A DNA stretch of 64,000 bases from positions 32,235-96,234 of the forward strand of contig NZ_JANXSO010000074.1 of the NCBI RefSeq assembly GCF_025352645.1. Reading direction: 5' to 3'. Below, one piece after another: positions 27,445 through 35,823 of this stretch (positions within the stretch are counted from its first letter, which is position 1; every line of letters begins with the position of its first letter). The stretch comes from Iodobacter sp. (GTDB taxonomy: Bacteria; Pseudomonadota; Gammaproteobacteria; Burkholderiales; Chitinibacteraceae). The notes under the pieces were generated by a model. It was not told where the DNA came from, did no database searches, and saw nothing but the letters and a program-made list of their open reading frames with translations. The translations under genes were made by a program, and so were the position numbers.

Positions 27445-27470
27445 CAAAAACGCCCCGAAGGGCGCTTTAT
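27445..27470 (-). terminator. Intrinsic terminator after phaR
   Basis: On the minus strand a GCGCCC-TTCG-GGGCG hairpin is followed by TTTTTGCGTTT. It lies between the phaR stop and the tcdA start. Confidence 0.85.
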
Positions 27471-27496
27471 TCTAGACTTACCACATTACTCAAAGT

Positions 27497-28162
27497 TCAA
27501 CTTTTAGCAGCCCTTCGTTTAGGCGCAGGCTTTGCCACCTCTACCTCAACGATAGTCTCTTCTGCGGCTGCCGCAGGTGGATCGGTTGGCAAAGGGTCAT
27601 CGCTGGGCACATCCCCTTCCTTGCCGTAACCTGGCATACCCATACCGGTAAATAAATGTCTGGCGCGATCTTGCAACTGTTGCTGCATATCCACAAACAT
27701 TGACGTACTGCTTTCAAGATAATTATTCATCATACTTTGCATGCCTGGGCCTTGAAACTTCATAAAGTCCCCCCACAGATTTGCATTTGAAAGCATCGGG
27801 TTTTCGCCGGTAATCACCGACTTAGCCTGTGTCTGTAAGCGACCTTGCATTTCAGCAAAAAGTTGCATGTTTTTTTCTAAGTAATTCCCCATGACACCTT
27901 GCATTGCATTCCCGTAAAAGCGAATGATTTGCGTAAGTACATCATAAGAAAACATAGGCATTCCGCCAGCTTCTTCTTCCATAATGACTTGTAGCAACAC
28001 ACTGCGAGTGATGTCTTCACCACTTTTAGCATCCACAATTTGAATATCAATATTATCCAAAACCAGCTGTTTTACATCCACCAAAGTGATGTAACAGCTC
28101 GTGGCCGTGTCATATAGGCGGCGGTTTGGATACTTCTTGATAACGCGTTTTTCCACGCTCAT
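27497..28162 (-). CDS. phaR: Polyhydroxyalkanoate synthesis repressor PhaR
   Basis: DNA-binding repressor that also binds PHA granules and controls phasin synthesis. The N-terminal ~60 residues are the conserved DNA-binding domain, with KKYPNRRLYDTATSCYITL and VDAKSGEDITRSVLLQVI; a phasin-like helical region follows (SYDVLTQIIRFYGNAMQGVMGNYLE, read as two helices). The 221-residue protein has an acidic, alanine-rich tail ending in basic APKRRAAKS. It is transcribed divergently from the phasin gene 205 nt away, so both face a shared control region at 28163-28367. Confidence 0.96.
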   Translation of the reverse strand: MSVEKRVIKKYPNRRLYDTATSCYITLVDVKQLVLDNIDIQIVDAKSGEDITRSVLLQVIMEEEAGGMPMFSYDVLTQIIRFYGNAMQGVMGNYLEKNMQLFAEMQGRLQTQAKSVITGENPMLSNANLWGDFMKFQGPGMQSMMNNYLESSTSMFVDMQQQLQDRARHLFTGMGMPGYGKEGDVPSDDPLPTDPPAAAAEETIVEVEVAKPAPKRRAAKS

Positions 28163-28226
28163 AAGTGCTGCCTCGTGTGTATATTATTTGTTATTGAGAA
28201 GAGGATAGTCTGGACTATCTATTCAT

Positions 28227-28297
28227 GCAACATGTTGCGATGCACAATTTTATTGACAATCGTAAAAGCCTATTCCAGAATAAGCACTGATTGTGCA
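28227..28297. promoter_or_regulatory. Palindrome cluster between phaR and phasin, candidate PhaR operators
   Basis: GCAACATGTTGC (28227-28238) is a perfect 12-bp palindrome. TGCACAAT (28241-28248) and ATTGTGCA (28290-28297) are exact inverted copies flanking the candidate phasin promoter. A further TGTGCAA lies at 28314-28320. PhaR proteins are known to bind TGC/GCA-rich sites near phasin promoters; binding here is inference. Confidence 0.55.
28253..28281 (+). promoter_or_regulatory. Candidate sigma-70 promoter of the phasin gene
   Basis: Perfect -35 TTGACA at 28253-28258, a 17-nt spacer, and CAGAAT (4 of 6 matches to TATAAT) at 28276-28281. The inverted TGCACAAT/ATTGTGCA pair brackets it, which would suit repression. 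Confidence 0.6.
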
Positions 28298-28367
28298 CTG
28301 CATCATATTTAAGTGTGCAACTCGCTACCAAAACCCACAAAACTGAACGACAGAAAGGATCATTGAG

Positions 28368-28940
28368 ATGACTACTGCACAGCAACAATTCTCCGCGTTC
28401 GCGACCGAGCAAGTTGAAGTGGCACTGCGTTTTGCACGCATTTCCATTGATTCTGCCGAACGTATCATCAAGCTGCAAGTTGAAGTAGCAAAAAGCACAC
28501 TAGAAAGCAACGCAAAAAGCGCAAATGCGCTAGTTGCCGTTAAAGATGCTCAAGAAGCTTTAGCATTGCGTCAAAAACTGGCTGAATCATCGATCGAACA
28601 AGCCACCAATTACTCACGCAGCCTGTACGAAATCACTTCACAAGCACAAGCTGAAACTTCGCAACTGGTTGAAGAACGTACGACTGCTTTCAATAAGCAT
28701 GTTGTATCTGGTTTAGATCAATTTGTTAAATCTGCCCCTGCTGGTACAGATGTAGCGGTTGCTGCTGTTAAATCAACACTACAAGCCACTGCAGCTGCAG
28801 TGGATAGCCTGACAAAAGCTGCAAAGCAAGTCGCTGACTTTGCTGACGCTTCAGTTAAAGCTGCTGGCACGGCAACTGCAGATGCAGTTAAGACTGCTGC
28901 AAAGAAAACTAATGGTGCAAACAACGCTACTGCTGCTTAA
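28368..28940 (+). CDS. Phasin family protein (PHA granule surface)
   Basis: A 190-residue, almost wholly alpha-helical protein that coats polyhydroxyalkanoate granules and limits their size. The Phasin_2 pattern is visible: FATEQVEVALRFARISIDSAERI, LQVEVAKSTLESNAKSA, and EQATNYSRSLYEITSQAQAE. The C-terminus is a low-complexity, Ala/Lys/Thr-rich tail (AADAVKT-like repeats). There are no cysteines. A GAAAGGATC ribosome site precedes the ATG and a strong terminator follows. Divergent PhaR is the expected repressor. PHA synthase genes are not in the window. Confidence 0.94.
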   Translation: MTTAQQQFSAFATEQVEVALRFARISIDSAERIIKLQVEVAKSTLESNAKSANALVAVKDAQEALALRQKLAESSIEQATNYSRSLYEITSQAQAETSQLVEERTTAFNKHVVSGLDQFVKSAPAGTDVAVAAVKSTLQATAAAVDSLTKAAKQVADFADASVKAAGTATADAVKTAAKKTNGANNATAA

Positions 28941-28974
28941 AACAGCCCGTGCGTGATAACGCACTGGCTACTCT

Positions 28975-29005
28975 AAAAGGCCACGAGCATATTCGTGGCC
29001 TTTTT
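28975..29005 (+). terminator. Intrinsic terminator after the phasin gene
   Basis: GGCCACGA / TCGTGGCC stem with a GCATAT loop, A-run before and TTTTT after. Confidence 0.92.
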
Positions 29006-29135
29006 ATATTTAAATGACTTCACGTACATTAACACTTCTTTTTTGCTTTTACCCCCCCTCTGAAGGATCAAGAGGTCTTGCCACGGTCGTTGAGCCTTCA
29101 ATGAGTAAGATGGGTGGGTCAAGCACGCCATCAAT

Positions 29136-29160
29136 AAAAAAGCCGAGCTAATAGCTCGAC
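29136..29160 (-). terminator. Intrinsic terminator for acnB
   Basis: On the minus strand a GTCGAGCT-ATT-AGCTCGGC hairpin (with a G-U pair) ends in TTTTTT. It lies about 95 nt beyond the acnB stop. Confidence 0.75.
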
Positions 29161-29252
29161 TCGCAAAGAAAGGTGATTCTTGCCGAGCTTGCCCTGCAAG
29201 CCTTTCGAAAATCACAGGCCACCACCTACACCGTAAGCGGTGGCCTTGGATA

Positions 29253-31832
29253 TTACTTAGCGCTAACCGTATCGGCGATATCGCTATAGCGCTTGATTTG
29301 ATCAAAATTCAAGTAGCGATACACTTCGTCGGATTTTTGCGCAAGAATCCCGATATTCGCAAGGTATTCCTCGTTCGTCGGAATCTTACCCAGCATGGCA
29401 CAAACCGAAGCCAGCTCGGCCGAGCCCAGATAAACGCGGGTATCAATCCCTAAGCGATTTGGGAAGTTACGTGTCGATGTCGAGAACGCAGTCGAGCCCT
29501 TACGCACCTGTGCTTGGTTACCCATGCACAATGAGCAACCTGGCATTTCCATACGCGCGCCAGTGCGGCCTAATACGCCGTAATGGCCTTCTTCCGTCAG
29601 CTGCTGTGCATCCATTTTGGTTGGCGGAGCAATCCATAGGCGAACGGGAATATCGCTCTTGCCTTCAAGCAGTTTTGAAGCCGCGCGGAAGTGCCCGATA
29701 TTGGTCATGCATGAGCCAATAAACACTTCATCAATCACGTCACCGGCTACTTCTGACAAGAATTTCACATCATCAGGATCGTTCGGGCAAGCCACGATAG
29801 GCTCTTTAATATCGGCCAGATCAATTTCGATAATGGTGGCGTATTCAGCGTCTGCATCAGGCTGCATCAGCACGGGATCTGCCAGCCATTCTTCCATGGC
29901 AGCAATTCGGCGAGCCAGTGTACGGGCATCAGCGTAGCCTTCAGCAATCATCCATTTCATCAGGGTGATATTAGAAGTCAGGTACTCTGCAATTGGCTCT
30001 TTATCCAACTGCACCGAACAACCTGCAGCAGAGCGCTCAGCAGACGCATCAGACAATTCAAATGCTTGCTCAACTTTGAGCTTAGGCAAGCCTTCAATTT
30101 CTAAGATGCGGCCAGAGAAAATGTTTTGTTTGCCTTTCTTTTCAACGGTCAGCAGGCCTTGCTTGATCGCGTAAAGCGGAATGGCGTTCACCAAATCACG
30201 CAGGGTGATACCTGGCTGCATTTCACCTTTAAAGCGCACCAGCACCGATTCAGGCATATCTAGCGGCATTACACCTGTTGCCGCAGCAAACGCCACTAAG
30301 CCAGAGCCTGCAGGGAAAGAAATACCAATCGGGAAGCGGGTGTGGCTATCACCACCTGTGCCCACGGTATCAGGCAGCAGCAAGCGATTCAGCCACGAGT
30401 GAATCACACCATCCCCCGGACGCAGCGATACACCACCGCGCGTTGAGATGAACTCTGGCAATTCATGGTGCATTTTTACATCAACCGGCTTAGGGTAAGC
30501 AGCGGTATGGCAGAACGACTGCATCACCAGATCAGCAGAGAAGCCAAGGCAGGCCAAGTCTTTTAGCTCATCACGGGTCATCGGGCCGGTGGTGTCTTGT
30601 GAGCCAACCGAAGTCATGCGTGGCTCGCAATACGTGCCAGGACGAACGCCAATCACGCCACAGGCTTTACCCACCATCTTCTGCGCTAAGCTATAGCCCT
30701 TGCCAGAATCTACTGGTGCAACTGGGCGCTTAAATACATCAGATGCCACTAAGCCCAGCACTTCACGCGCTTTATCGGTTAAGCCACGGCCAATAATTAG
30801 CGGGATACGGCCACCGGCACGCACTTCATCGAGCAATACATCGGTTTTTAGGCTGAAGGTAGAAACCACAACGCCGTTTTTCTCAACCTTACCTTCTAGC
30901 GGATAAACATCGATCACATCGCCGGTTTCAAGGGCAGAGACATCCACTTCAATCGGCAAAGCACCCGCGTCTTCCATGGTATTAAAGAAGATCGGGGCAA
31001 TTTTTGTACCAAGGCAAAAGCCACCGAAGCGCTTGTTTGGTACATAAGGAATATCATCACCGGTAAACCATAGCACCGAGTTGGTCGCTGATTTACGTGA
31101 AGAACCCGTACCCACCACATCGCCAACATAAGCGATTTTATGGCCTTTGGCTTTAAGGGCATCCAACTGTTTGATAGGGCCCACGCTACCTGGCTGATCC
31201 GCTTCGATGCCTGGGCGTGGGTTTTTTAGCATGGCTAAGGCATGCAATGGAATATCTGGGCGTGACCAAGCATCTGGCGCAGGAGATAGATCATCAGTAT
31301 TGGTTTCGCCAGATACTTTAAATACGGTCAGCGTAACTTTCGCTGGCACCGCTGGGCGGCGAGTAAACCATTCTGCATCCGCCCAAGATTGTAAAACTTG
31401 CTTAGCAAAGGCATTACCCGCATCCGCTTTAGTTTTAACATCATGGAATGCATCAAACATCAGTAATGTTTTAGATAAAGCAGCAGCTGCAATCGCAGCC
31501 ACTTCTGCATCCTCTAATAAATCGACCAAAGGGGCGATATTAAAGCCACCTAACATGGTACCAAGTAGCTCAGTCGCTTTAGCGCGGCTGATTAAGCTGC
31601 ATACTTCAGTGCCATGAGCCACAGCGGCAAGATAAGACGCTTTTACTTTAGCTGCGTTATCTACGCCCGCTGGAACGCGGTAAGTAATTAAGTCGACAAG
31701 AAAGGCCTCTTCACCTTGAGGCGGGTTTTTCAGCAGCTCGATGAGATCGGTGGTCTGCGAAACATTCAGTGGAAGCGCTGGGATACCCTGTGCTGCGCGC
31801 TCTGCAACATGCTGACGATAGACTTCTAGCAC
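29253..31832 (-). CDS. acnB: Aconitate hydratase B
   Basis: TCA-cycle [4Fe-4S] enzyme that converts citrate to isocitrate; the apo form can bind mRNA. The protein has the AcnB-type N-terminal HEAT-like domain ([30 protein letters not shown]), then the swivel domain and the catalytic domains with [13 protein letters not shown], the cluster cysteine in [13 protein letters not shown], and the second pair in [10 protein letters not shown]. The start is most likely GTG at 31832, which gives MLEVYRQHV as in E. coli and has AAAGG seven nt upstream. A TTG five codons earlier (31847) is possible. The resulting 859 residues are normal for AcnB. Confidence 0.96.
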   Translation of the reverse strand: MLEVYRQHVAERAAQGIPALPLNVSQTTDLIELLKNPPQGEEAFLVDLITYRVPAGVDNAAKVKASYLAAVAHGTEVCSLISRAKATELLGTMLGGFNIAPLVDLLEDAEVAAIAAAALSKTLLMFDAFHDVKTKADAGNAFAKQVLQSWADAEWFTRRPAVPAKVTLTVFKVSGETNTDDLSPAPDAWSRPDIPLHALAMLKNPRPGIEADQPGSVGPIKQLDALKAKGHKIAYVGDVVGTGSSRKSATNSVLWFTGDDIPYVPNKRFGGFCLGTKIAPIFFNTMEDAGALPIEVDVSALETGDVIDVYPLEGKVEKNGVVVSTFSLKTDVLLDEVRAGGRIPLIIGRGLTDKAREVLGLVASDVFKRPVAPVDSGKGYSLAQKMVGKACGVIGVRPGTYCEPRMTSVGSQDTTGPMTRDELKDLACLGFSADLVMQSFCHTAAYPKPVDVKMHHELPEFISTRGGVSLRPGDGVIHSWLNRLLLPDTVGTGGDSHTRFPIGISFPAGSGLVAFAAATGVMPLDMPESVLVRFKGEMQPGITLRDLVNAIPLYAIKQGLLTVEKKGKQNIFSGRILEIEGLPKLKVEQAFELSDASAERSAAGCSVQLDKEPIAEYLTSNITLMKWMIAEGYADARTLARRIAAMEEWLADPVLMQPDADAEYATIIEIDLADIKEPIVACPNDPDDVKFLSEVAGDVIDEVFIGSCMTNIGHFRAASKLLEGKSDIPVRLWIAPPTKMDAQQLTEEGHYGVLGRTGARMEMPGCSLCMGNQAQVRKGSTAFSTSTRNFPNRLGIDTRVYLGSAELASVCAMLGKIPTNEEYLANIGILAQKSDEVYRYLNFDQIKRYSDIADTVSAK

Positions 31833-32221
31833 GGTTGGACCTTTCAAGTGATGATGGGAAAATGCCTGGCAAATATCAGACTAGTGACATTTTACCTGTC
31901 TGGCTTTTAGATGTGAATCAAAGTGTAACGACTTTTGTTGCACTACAATAAAAAAGCAAGGCACTGCGCCATGCCGCTCGTCCCACAGCAAAGTAGGCGA
32001 AGACGATTTAGCTTGCGCTTTTTTTTGTCTATCGGTATGATCCGCAACCTTCTTTGTGCTTTAGCACAAACCTCCATCGTACCCTGACCTTCCCCCGCCT
32101 GTGCTGTATGAGATGCGGATTGACCGGTTAGCGTCGATGTAACGCTGACGGCCGGTTTCCGTATTTAATTCCGGAATGCGCCCGTCTTCCCGCTCGCCGG
32201 GATATATTCAAAGGAATATTC
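31833..32221 (+). other. Structured leader region upstream of the DEAD-box helicase
   Basis: Region of 389 nt. On plus it contains a terminator-like hairpin with T8 (GCGAAG / CTTGCGC, 31997-32026), a TTTGTGC-TTTA-GCACAAA hairpin (32053-32070), a long stem ACCGG-TTAGCG / CGCTGA-CGG-CCGGT (32123-32156), an ATTCCGGAAT palindrome and a CCCG/CGGG hairpin just before the helicase ribosome site AAAGGAA. This may be a regulatory 5' leader, a small RNA, or both. The first ~100 nt also carry the acnB promoter on minus. Confidence 0.5.
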
Positions 32222-33775
32222 ATGCCACATCGCGAAACTCATTCTGATACCCCTGTAAACGCTTTTGCCGAAATGGGCCTTGCCACCGAATTGGTGCAAG
32301 AATTAGCTAAGCTCGGTATCACTACCCCTACCCCAGTGCAAGCCGCTGCAATTCCACAATTAATGGCTGGCCATGATGTGATGGCTTCTGCGCAAACGGG
32401 TACAGGTAAAACTGCAGCATTCTTGCTGCCAGCACTGCACAAACTATTTAAGCCAGCTAAGCACAATGCGCGTGGCCCACGTGTACTTGTTCTTACTCCT
32501 ACACGTGAACTTGCTGAGCAAGTTGCTAAAGTAGCTACAGATTACTGCAAACTGATCCCACGTTGCAAGGTTGCTTGCGTAGTGGGTGGTGTTCCTTACC
32601 CTGTTCAAAACCGTATGCTAGCCCAGCCTTACGATGTATTGGTAGCTACTCCAGGTCGTTTATCTGACCTGATGCGTGGTGGCCGTATCGATTTCGCTCG
32701 CTTAGATATGCTGATTCTGGATGAAGCCGACCGCATGCTAGACATGGGCTTTATTGATGAAGTAGAAGCCATTGTTTCTGCAATGCCTAAAGATCGCCAA
32801 ACTGCATTGTTCTCTGCCACATTATCAGAAACAGTACAGCGCTTTGCTGGCCCAATGCTGCGTGACCCACGCTTAGTAGAAATGGAAGTTACTGCAAGCG
32901 CTCAGCCACAGATTGAACAAGCTGTTCATTACGCTGACGGTTACGAGCACAAGCAAAAACTGGTTGCTGCCCTGTTAAAAGAAGCCAGCGAAACACAATC
33001 GATTGTGTTTACTGCAACTAAAGCAGACGCCGACGGCCTTGCTGAATGGCTGAAGCTGGAAGGCTTCCGCGCTGCAGCAATGCACGGTGACTTAGCACAA
33101 CGTGATCGTCGCCGCACTTTAGATCGTCTACGTCGCGCTGAAATTGATATCTTAGTTGCAACTGATGTTGCTGCGCGTGGTATTGACGTTGCAGGTATTG
33201 GCTTGGTATTAAACTTTGACCTGCCACGCTTTGCAGAAGACTACATCCACCGCGTTGGTCGTACTGGCCGTGCCGGTCGTACTGGTAAAGCCATTTCGCT
33301 GGTAACTAAAAACGATTTCATGCTGCTGACACGCATTCGTCGTCGCTATAACATCGATTTCGGTACTGTATCTATGCCAGGTCTTGAAGCACGCTTCAAG
33401 CCAGGCCAAGGCGGCGGCACAGGCGGTGGCTTCGGCGATCGTAAGCCATCAGGCGGCTACAAAGGCAAGCGCCCACAAGGTGGCGGCGGTTATGCTGGCG
33501 CTGGTGCAGGTAATGGCGGTGGCCGTGGTGGTTACGCTGGCAATAACAGCAATAGCGGCGGCTACGGCGACAAACGTCATAGCGATTCTCGTGGTGGTGG
33601 CGATGCGCCACGCGGCGGTGAATCACGTGAAGCGCGTGGTAGCTTTGGTGGCGGCGCAAGCAACCCAAATAGCAATCCAGGCAGCTTCCGCAGTGGCAGC
33701 CGTGATAGCGGCGCACCACGCGCAGAGCGTCCAGCAAGCACTGGCGAAACACGTCAACGCCGTGCTAGCTGGTAA
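32222..33775 (+). CDS. rhlE: DEAD-box ATP-dependent RNA helicase, RhlE-like
   Basis: Unwinds RNA duplexes in ribosome assembly or mRNA turnover. All motifs are present: Q motif (GITTPTPVQAAAIP), Walker A AQTGTGKT, PTRELAEQ, TPGRL, DEAD in LILDEADRMLDMGF, SAT in LFSATLSE, then the second RecA domain with MHGDLAQRDR, ATDVAARGIDV and HRVGRTGRAGRTG. The C-terminal ~120 residues are a Gly/Arg/Ser-rich RGG-type tail for non-specific RNA binding. The 517 residues and layout fit the RhlE group. The long structured leader suggests post-transcriptional, perhaps cold, control. A terminator follows at 33856. Confidence 0.93.
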   Translation: MPHRETHSDTPVNAFAEMGLATELVQELAKLGITTPTPVQAAAIPQLMAGHDVMASAQTGTGKTAAFLLPALHKLFKPAKHNARGPRVLVLTPTRELAEQVAKVATDYCKLIPRCKVACVVGGVPYPVQNRMLAQPYDVLVATPGRLSDLMRGGRIDFARLDMLILDEADRMLDMGFIDEVEAIVSAMPKDRQTALFSATLSETVQRFAGPMLRDPRLVEMEVTASAQPQIEQAVHYADGYEHKQKLVAALLKEASETQSIVFTATKADADGLAEWLKLEGFRAAAMHGDLAQRDRRRTLDRLRRAEIDILVATDVAARGIDVAGIGLVLNFDLPRFAEDYIHRVGRTGRAGRTGKAISLVTKNDFMLLTRIRRRYNIDFGTVSMPGLEARFKPGQGGGTGGGFGDRKPSGGYKGKRPQGGGGYAGAGAGNGGGRGGYAGNNSNSGGYGDKRHSDSRGGGDAPRGGESREARGSFGGGASNPNSNPGSFRSGSRDSGAPRAERPASTGETRQRRASW

Positions 33776-33855
33776 GCTATCGTCTATCAGTTAAATCTCA
33801 AGCCCGTCTTGAATGCTCAATACCACATTCAAAGCGTGGCGAATTAGATTAGTAG

Positions 33856-33883
33856 CAGCCCATCCTTTTGATGGGCTGTTTTT
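33856..33883 (+). terminator. Intrinsic terminator after the helicase gene
   Basis: CAGCCCATC / GATGGGCTG stem with a CTTTT loop, then TTTTT. It lies inside the untranslated gap before the acetyltransferase start at 33900. Confidence 0.92.
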
Positions 33884-33899
33884 ACTTTCGAGCTACGCC

Positions 33900-34409
33900 G
33901 TGAAAGATGCCATTTTAATTCGCCCCTTTACTCCTAGCGACATCCAGTCGCTTATGGGGATTCAAAGCGCTTGTTATCCTGCCAACCTACTCGAAGAAGC
34001 AGAGCACCTTACCGCTAAACACCAGCAATCTCCATCAAGCTGCTGGGTGGCTACCCAACACCAGCACATACTCGCCTATTTACTGACTCACCCTTGGTCA
34101 GGCGATACCCCACCCGCTCTAAACGCGCCACTCCCCACTCCAAATCAATCTTGCGATATTTATTTTATTCACGATCTTGCCGTGCACCCAAGCGCACGAG
34201 GATTAGGACTTGCTCAGCAGCTACTCGATACAGCCTTAAAATGGGCCAGACAAGAAAAATTACAAAAAATACGCCTAATTGCCATCGCTGGCGCAGCAGA
34301 CTTCTGGATAAAACAAGGCCTTAGCCCTGTAAAAAATGTAAATAAAGACTTATCTCGCAAATTAGCCGATTACGGCACGGATACGCATTACCTTGAAGCC
34401 GCCATTTAG
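33900..34409 (+). CDS. GNAT-family N-acetyltransferase
   Basis: A 169-residue acetyl-CoA-dependent transferase. The GNAT core is visible: ILIRPFTPSDIQSLMGIQ (first strand and helix), FIHDLAVHPSARGLGLAQQLL (motif A, with the pyrophosphate-binding RGLGLA), and a C-terminal IRLIAIAGAADFWIKQGL strand-helix. The substrate is unknown. The frame is open from 33813, but that would place the helicase terminator inside the gene, so the GTG at 33900 (MKDAILIRPF) is the better start although its ribosome site is weak. Confidence 0.85.
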   Translation: MKDAILIRPFTPSDIQSLMGIQSACYPANLLEEAEHLTAKHQQSPSSCWVATQHQHILAYLLTHPWSGDTPPALNAPLPTPNQSCDIYFIHDLAVHPSARGLGLAQQLLDTALKWARQEKLQKIRLIAIAGAADFWIKQGLSPVKNVNKDLSRKLADYGTDTHYLEAAI

Positions 34410-34492
34410 ACCCAAAAACAAACCACCTAAACTAAATTAAGAAAATAAGCGCACATACTCAAATAAAACGAACCTTTGTTAAAGATGAGAAC

Positions 34493-35668
34493 ATGAATAA
34501 AAGACCTCGCACCGTTCGTCGCAGCCGTGGTGCTGCTGAAGTAGATGAATTAATCCACATCGCCACCAGCCTTGGCGTTTCATGCACACTTGCAGAGGAT
34601 CGCTTCTGGCAAGACAAACTAGCCAGCTTAGTCAGTGAGATTTTGCTCGATGAGGATGAAGAAACGCTCAATGCCGCACTCGATACGCTCTCCAAAACCG
34701 ATCCTCAGGCGTGGAATGAACTGGCAGATATCGTAGAAGCCTGCACCGAAACCCATACCATCCTTATTGATAAAAACGAATACCAAGCCATTATGTTTGC
34801 CGTGCCTTTACTGGCATGGTCACGCTTTAATATCCCCGCTGGGCCACTAGGGGATGAGCGTATTACTAGCCTGCGCGAGCATTTAAGCAAGCATGTGTTT
34901 GTTGAAGGCGCAAAGCTATCGCTAGCAGATTTTTTATTTAGCCCCGATCAGCTCCCACAAGGCTATTGCAACACGGCAAAATTAAGTAAATTACTGGCAA
35001 ACTTAACCAGCAGCAACGGCACCTTAATGTGCGAACAGGCCAATAATGCAGAGCCAAGCGCGTTTTTAACCGATACACGTTATTTATTAGGCGCTATTGC
35101 TGCTCCTAAAGGCAAAGCGGTGTTTCGTTGGCAAGAAGAAAATAGCTCACGCAAAGATATTTTGACGCAATGGCAAAAACAAGGCCTCAATTCGCTGCAA
35201 TCTTTGTTTGCTGGCTGCGCAATGGAGTCCCTTCTGCCCATTTCTTACTTTGCCGCATGGCGAGAATCCGACCGCGCATCGAGAGCTTATTCTTTGCGCG
35301 CATCTGTCTCTTTCTTACAACTTTTACTTAGCGTAGAAGCCAGACAACTCACCTGCGTAATTGCCGCCTGCCACGGACGACGCCTAGAAGAGTATCGCGT
35401 AGGCTTTGTTCGCCGCAATGAAGAACCCATGCTGCATGGCGTAGTCTGGCCACTACTCGACGGCGAAGACGAGCACACCGATTGCATCGCAGAAATCGAA
35501 GCCATTTTGCGTGAATCAGGCATTACCGATATTGTCGTTCATGAACACTCGTTTCCGATGGATCAATGTGACGATTGCGGCACTCCACTTTTCCCTAATT
35601 TAGATGGGGATTTAATCCACACCGAAACACCAGAATCTAGCGACACCCCCTCCCCACACTTGCATTAA
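34493..35668 (+). CDS. DUF2863-type protein of unknown function
   Basis: A 391-residue, probably cytoplasmic protein that I place in the betaproteobacterial DUF2863 group from its overall look: a basic start (KRPRTVRRSRGAAEVDEL), a central FAVPLLAWSRFNIPAGPL segment, and a C-terminal acidic part with MDQCDDCGTPLFPNLDGD, a CxxC that could bind zinc. There are no membrane segments. No function is known to me. The gene stands alone, followed by two hairpins and then a diguanylate cyclase. Confidence 0.75.
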   Translation: MNKRPRTVRRSRGAAEVDELIHIATSLGVSCTLAEDRFWQDKLASLVSEILLDEDEETLNAALDTLSKTDPQAWNELADIVEACTETHTILIDKNEYQAIMFAVPLLAWSRFNIPAGPLGDERITSLREHLSKHVFVEGAKLSLADFLFSPDQLPQGYCNTAKLSKLLANLTSSNGTLMCEQANNAEPSAFLTDTRYLLGAIAAPKGKAVFRWQEENSSRKDILTQWQKQGLNSLQSLFAGCAMESLLPISYFAAWRESDRASRAYSLRASVSFLQLLLSVEARQLTCVIAACHGRRLEEYRVGFVRRNEEPMLHGVVWPLLDGEDEHTDCIAEIEAILRESGITDIVVHEHSFPMDQCDDCGTPLFPNLDGDLIHTETPESSDTPSPHLH

Positions 35669-35676
35669 GCCTCAAA

Positions 35677-35766
35677 GGCGGTGAACGCACATTCACCGCC
35701 ACAGCACACCGCCTTGCGCCATTGGCGTTTGATTCAAGCTTTCCTAAACCATCAATCAAACGCCAA
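35677..35766. repeat. Two consecutive inverted repeats between DUF2863 gene and diguanylate cyclase
   Basis: First hairpin GGCGGTGAA / TTCACCGCC (35677-35700). Second, a perfect 13-bp inverted repeat TTGGCGTTTGATT / AATCAAACGCCAA with a 19-nt loop (35722-35766). Neither is followed by a T-run, so a simple terminator does not explain them. Confidence 0.6.
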
Positions 35767-35823
35767 CAGCACCTAGTCTTATGCACTATAATTGACGAGC
35801 TTCTTTAACCGAATCCGCACGCC

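Larger units (their letters stand above)
28941..29252. other. Intergenic region between convergent phasin and acnB
   Basis: Holds terminators for both genes (28975-29005 and 29136-29160) and a weaker GGCCACC/GGTGGCC hairpin at 29217-29245 just beyond the acnB stop. No gene was seen. Confidence 0.7.

Noticed and set aside
33384..33794. Ala/Val-rich frame and minus-strand His-rich frame over the helicase tail
   Set aside because: Shadows of the Gly/Arg-rich RGG-type tail.
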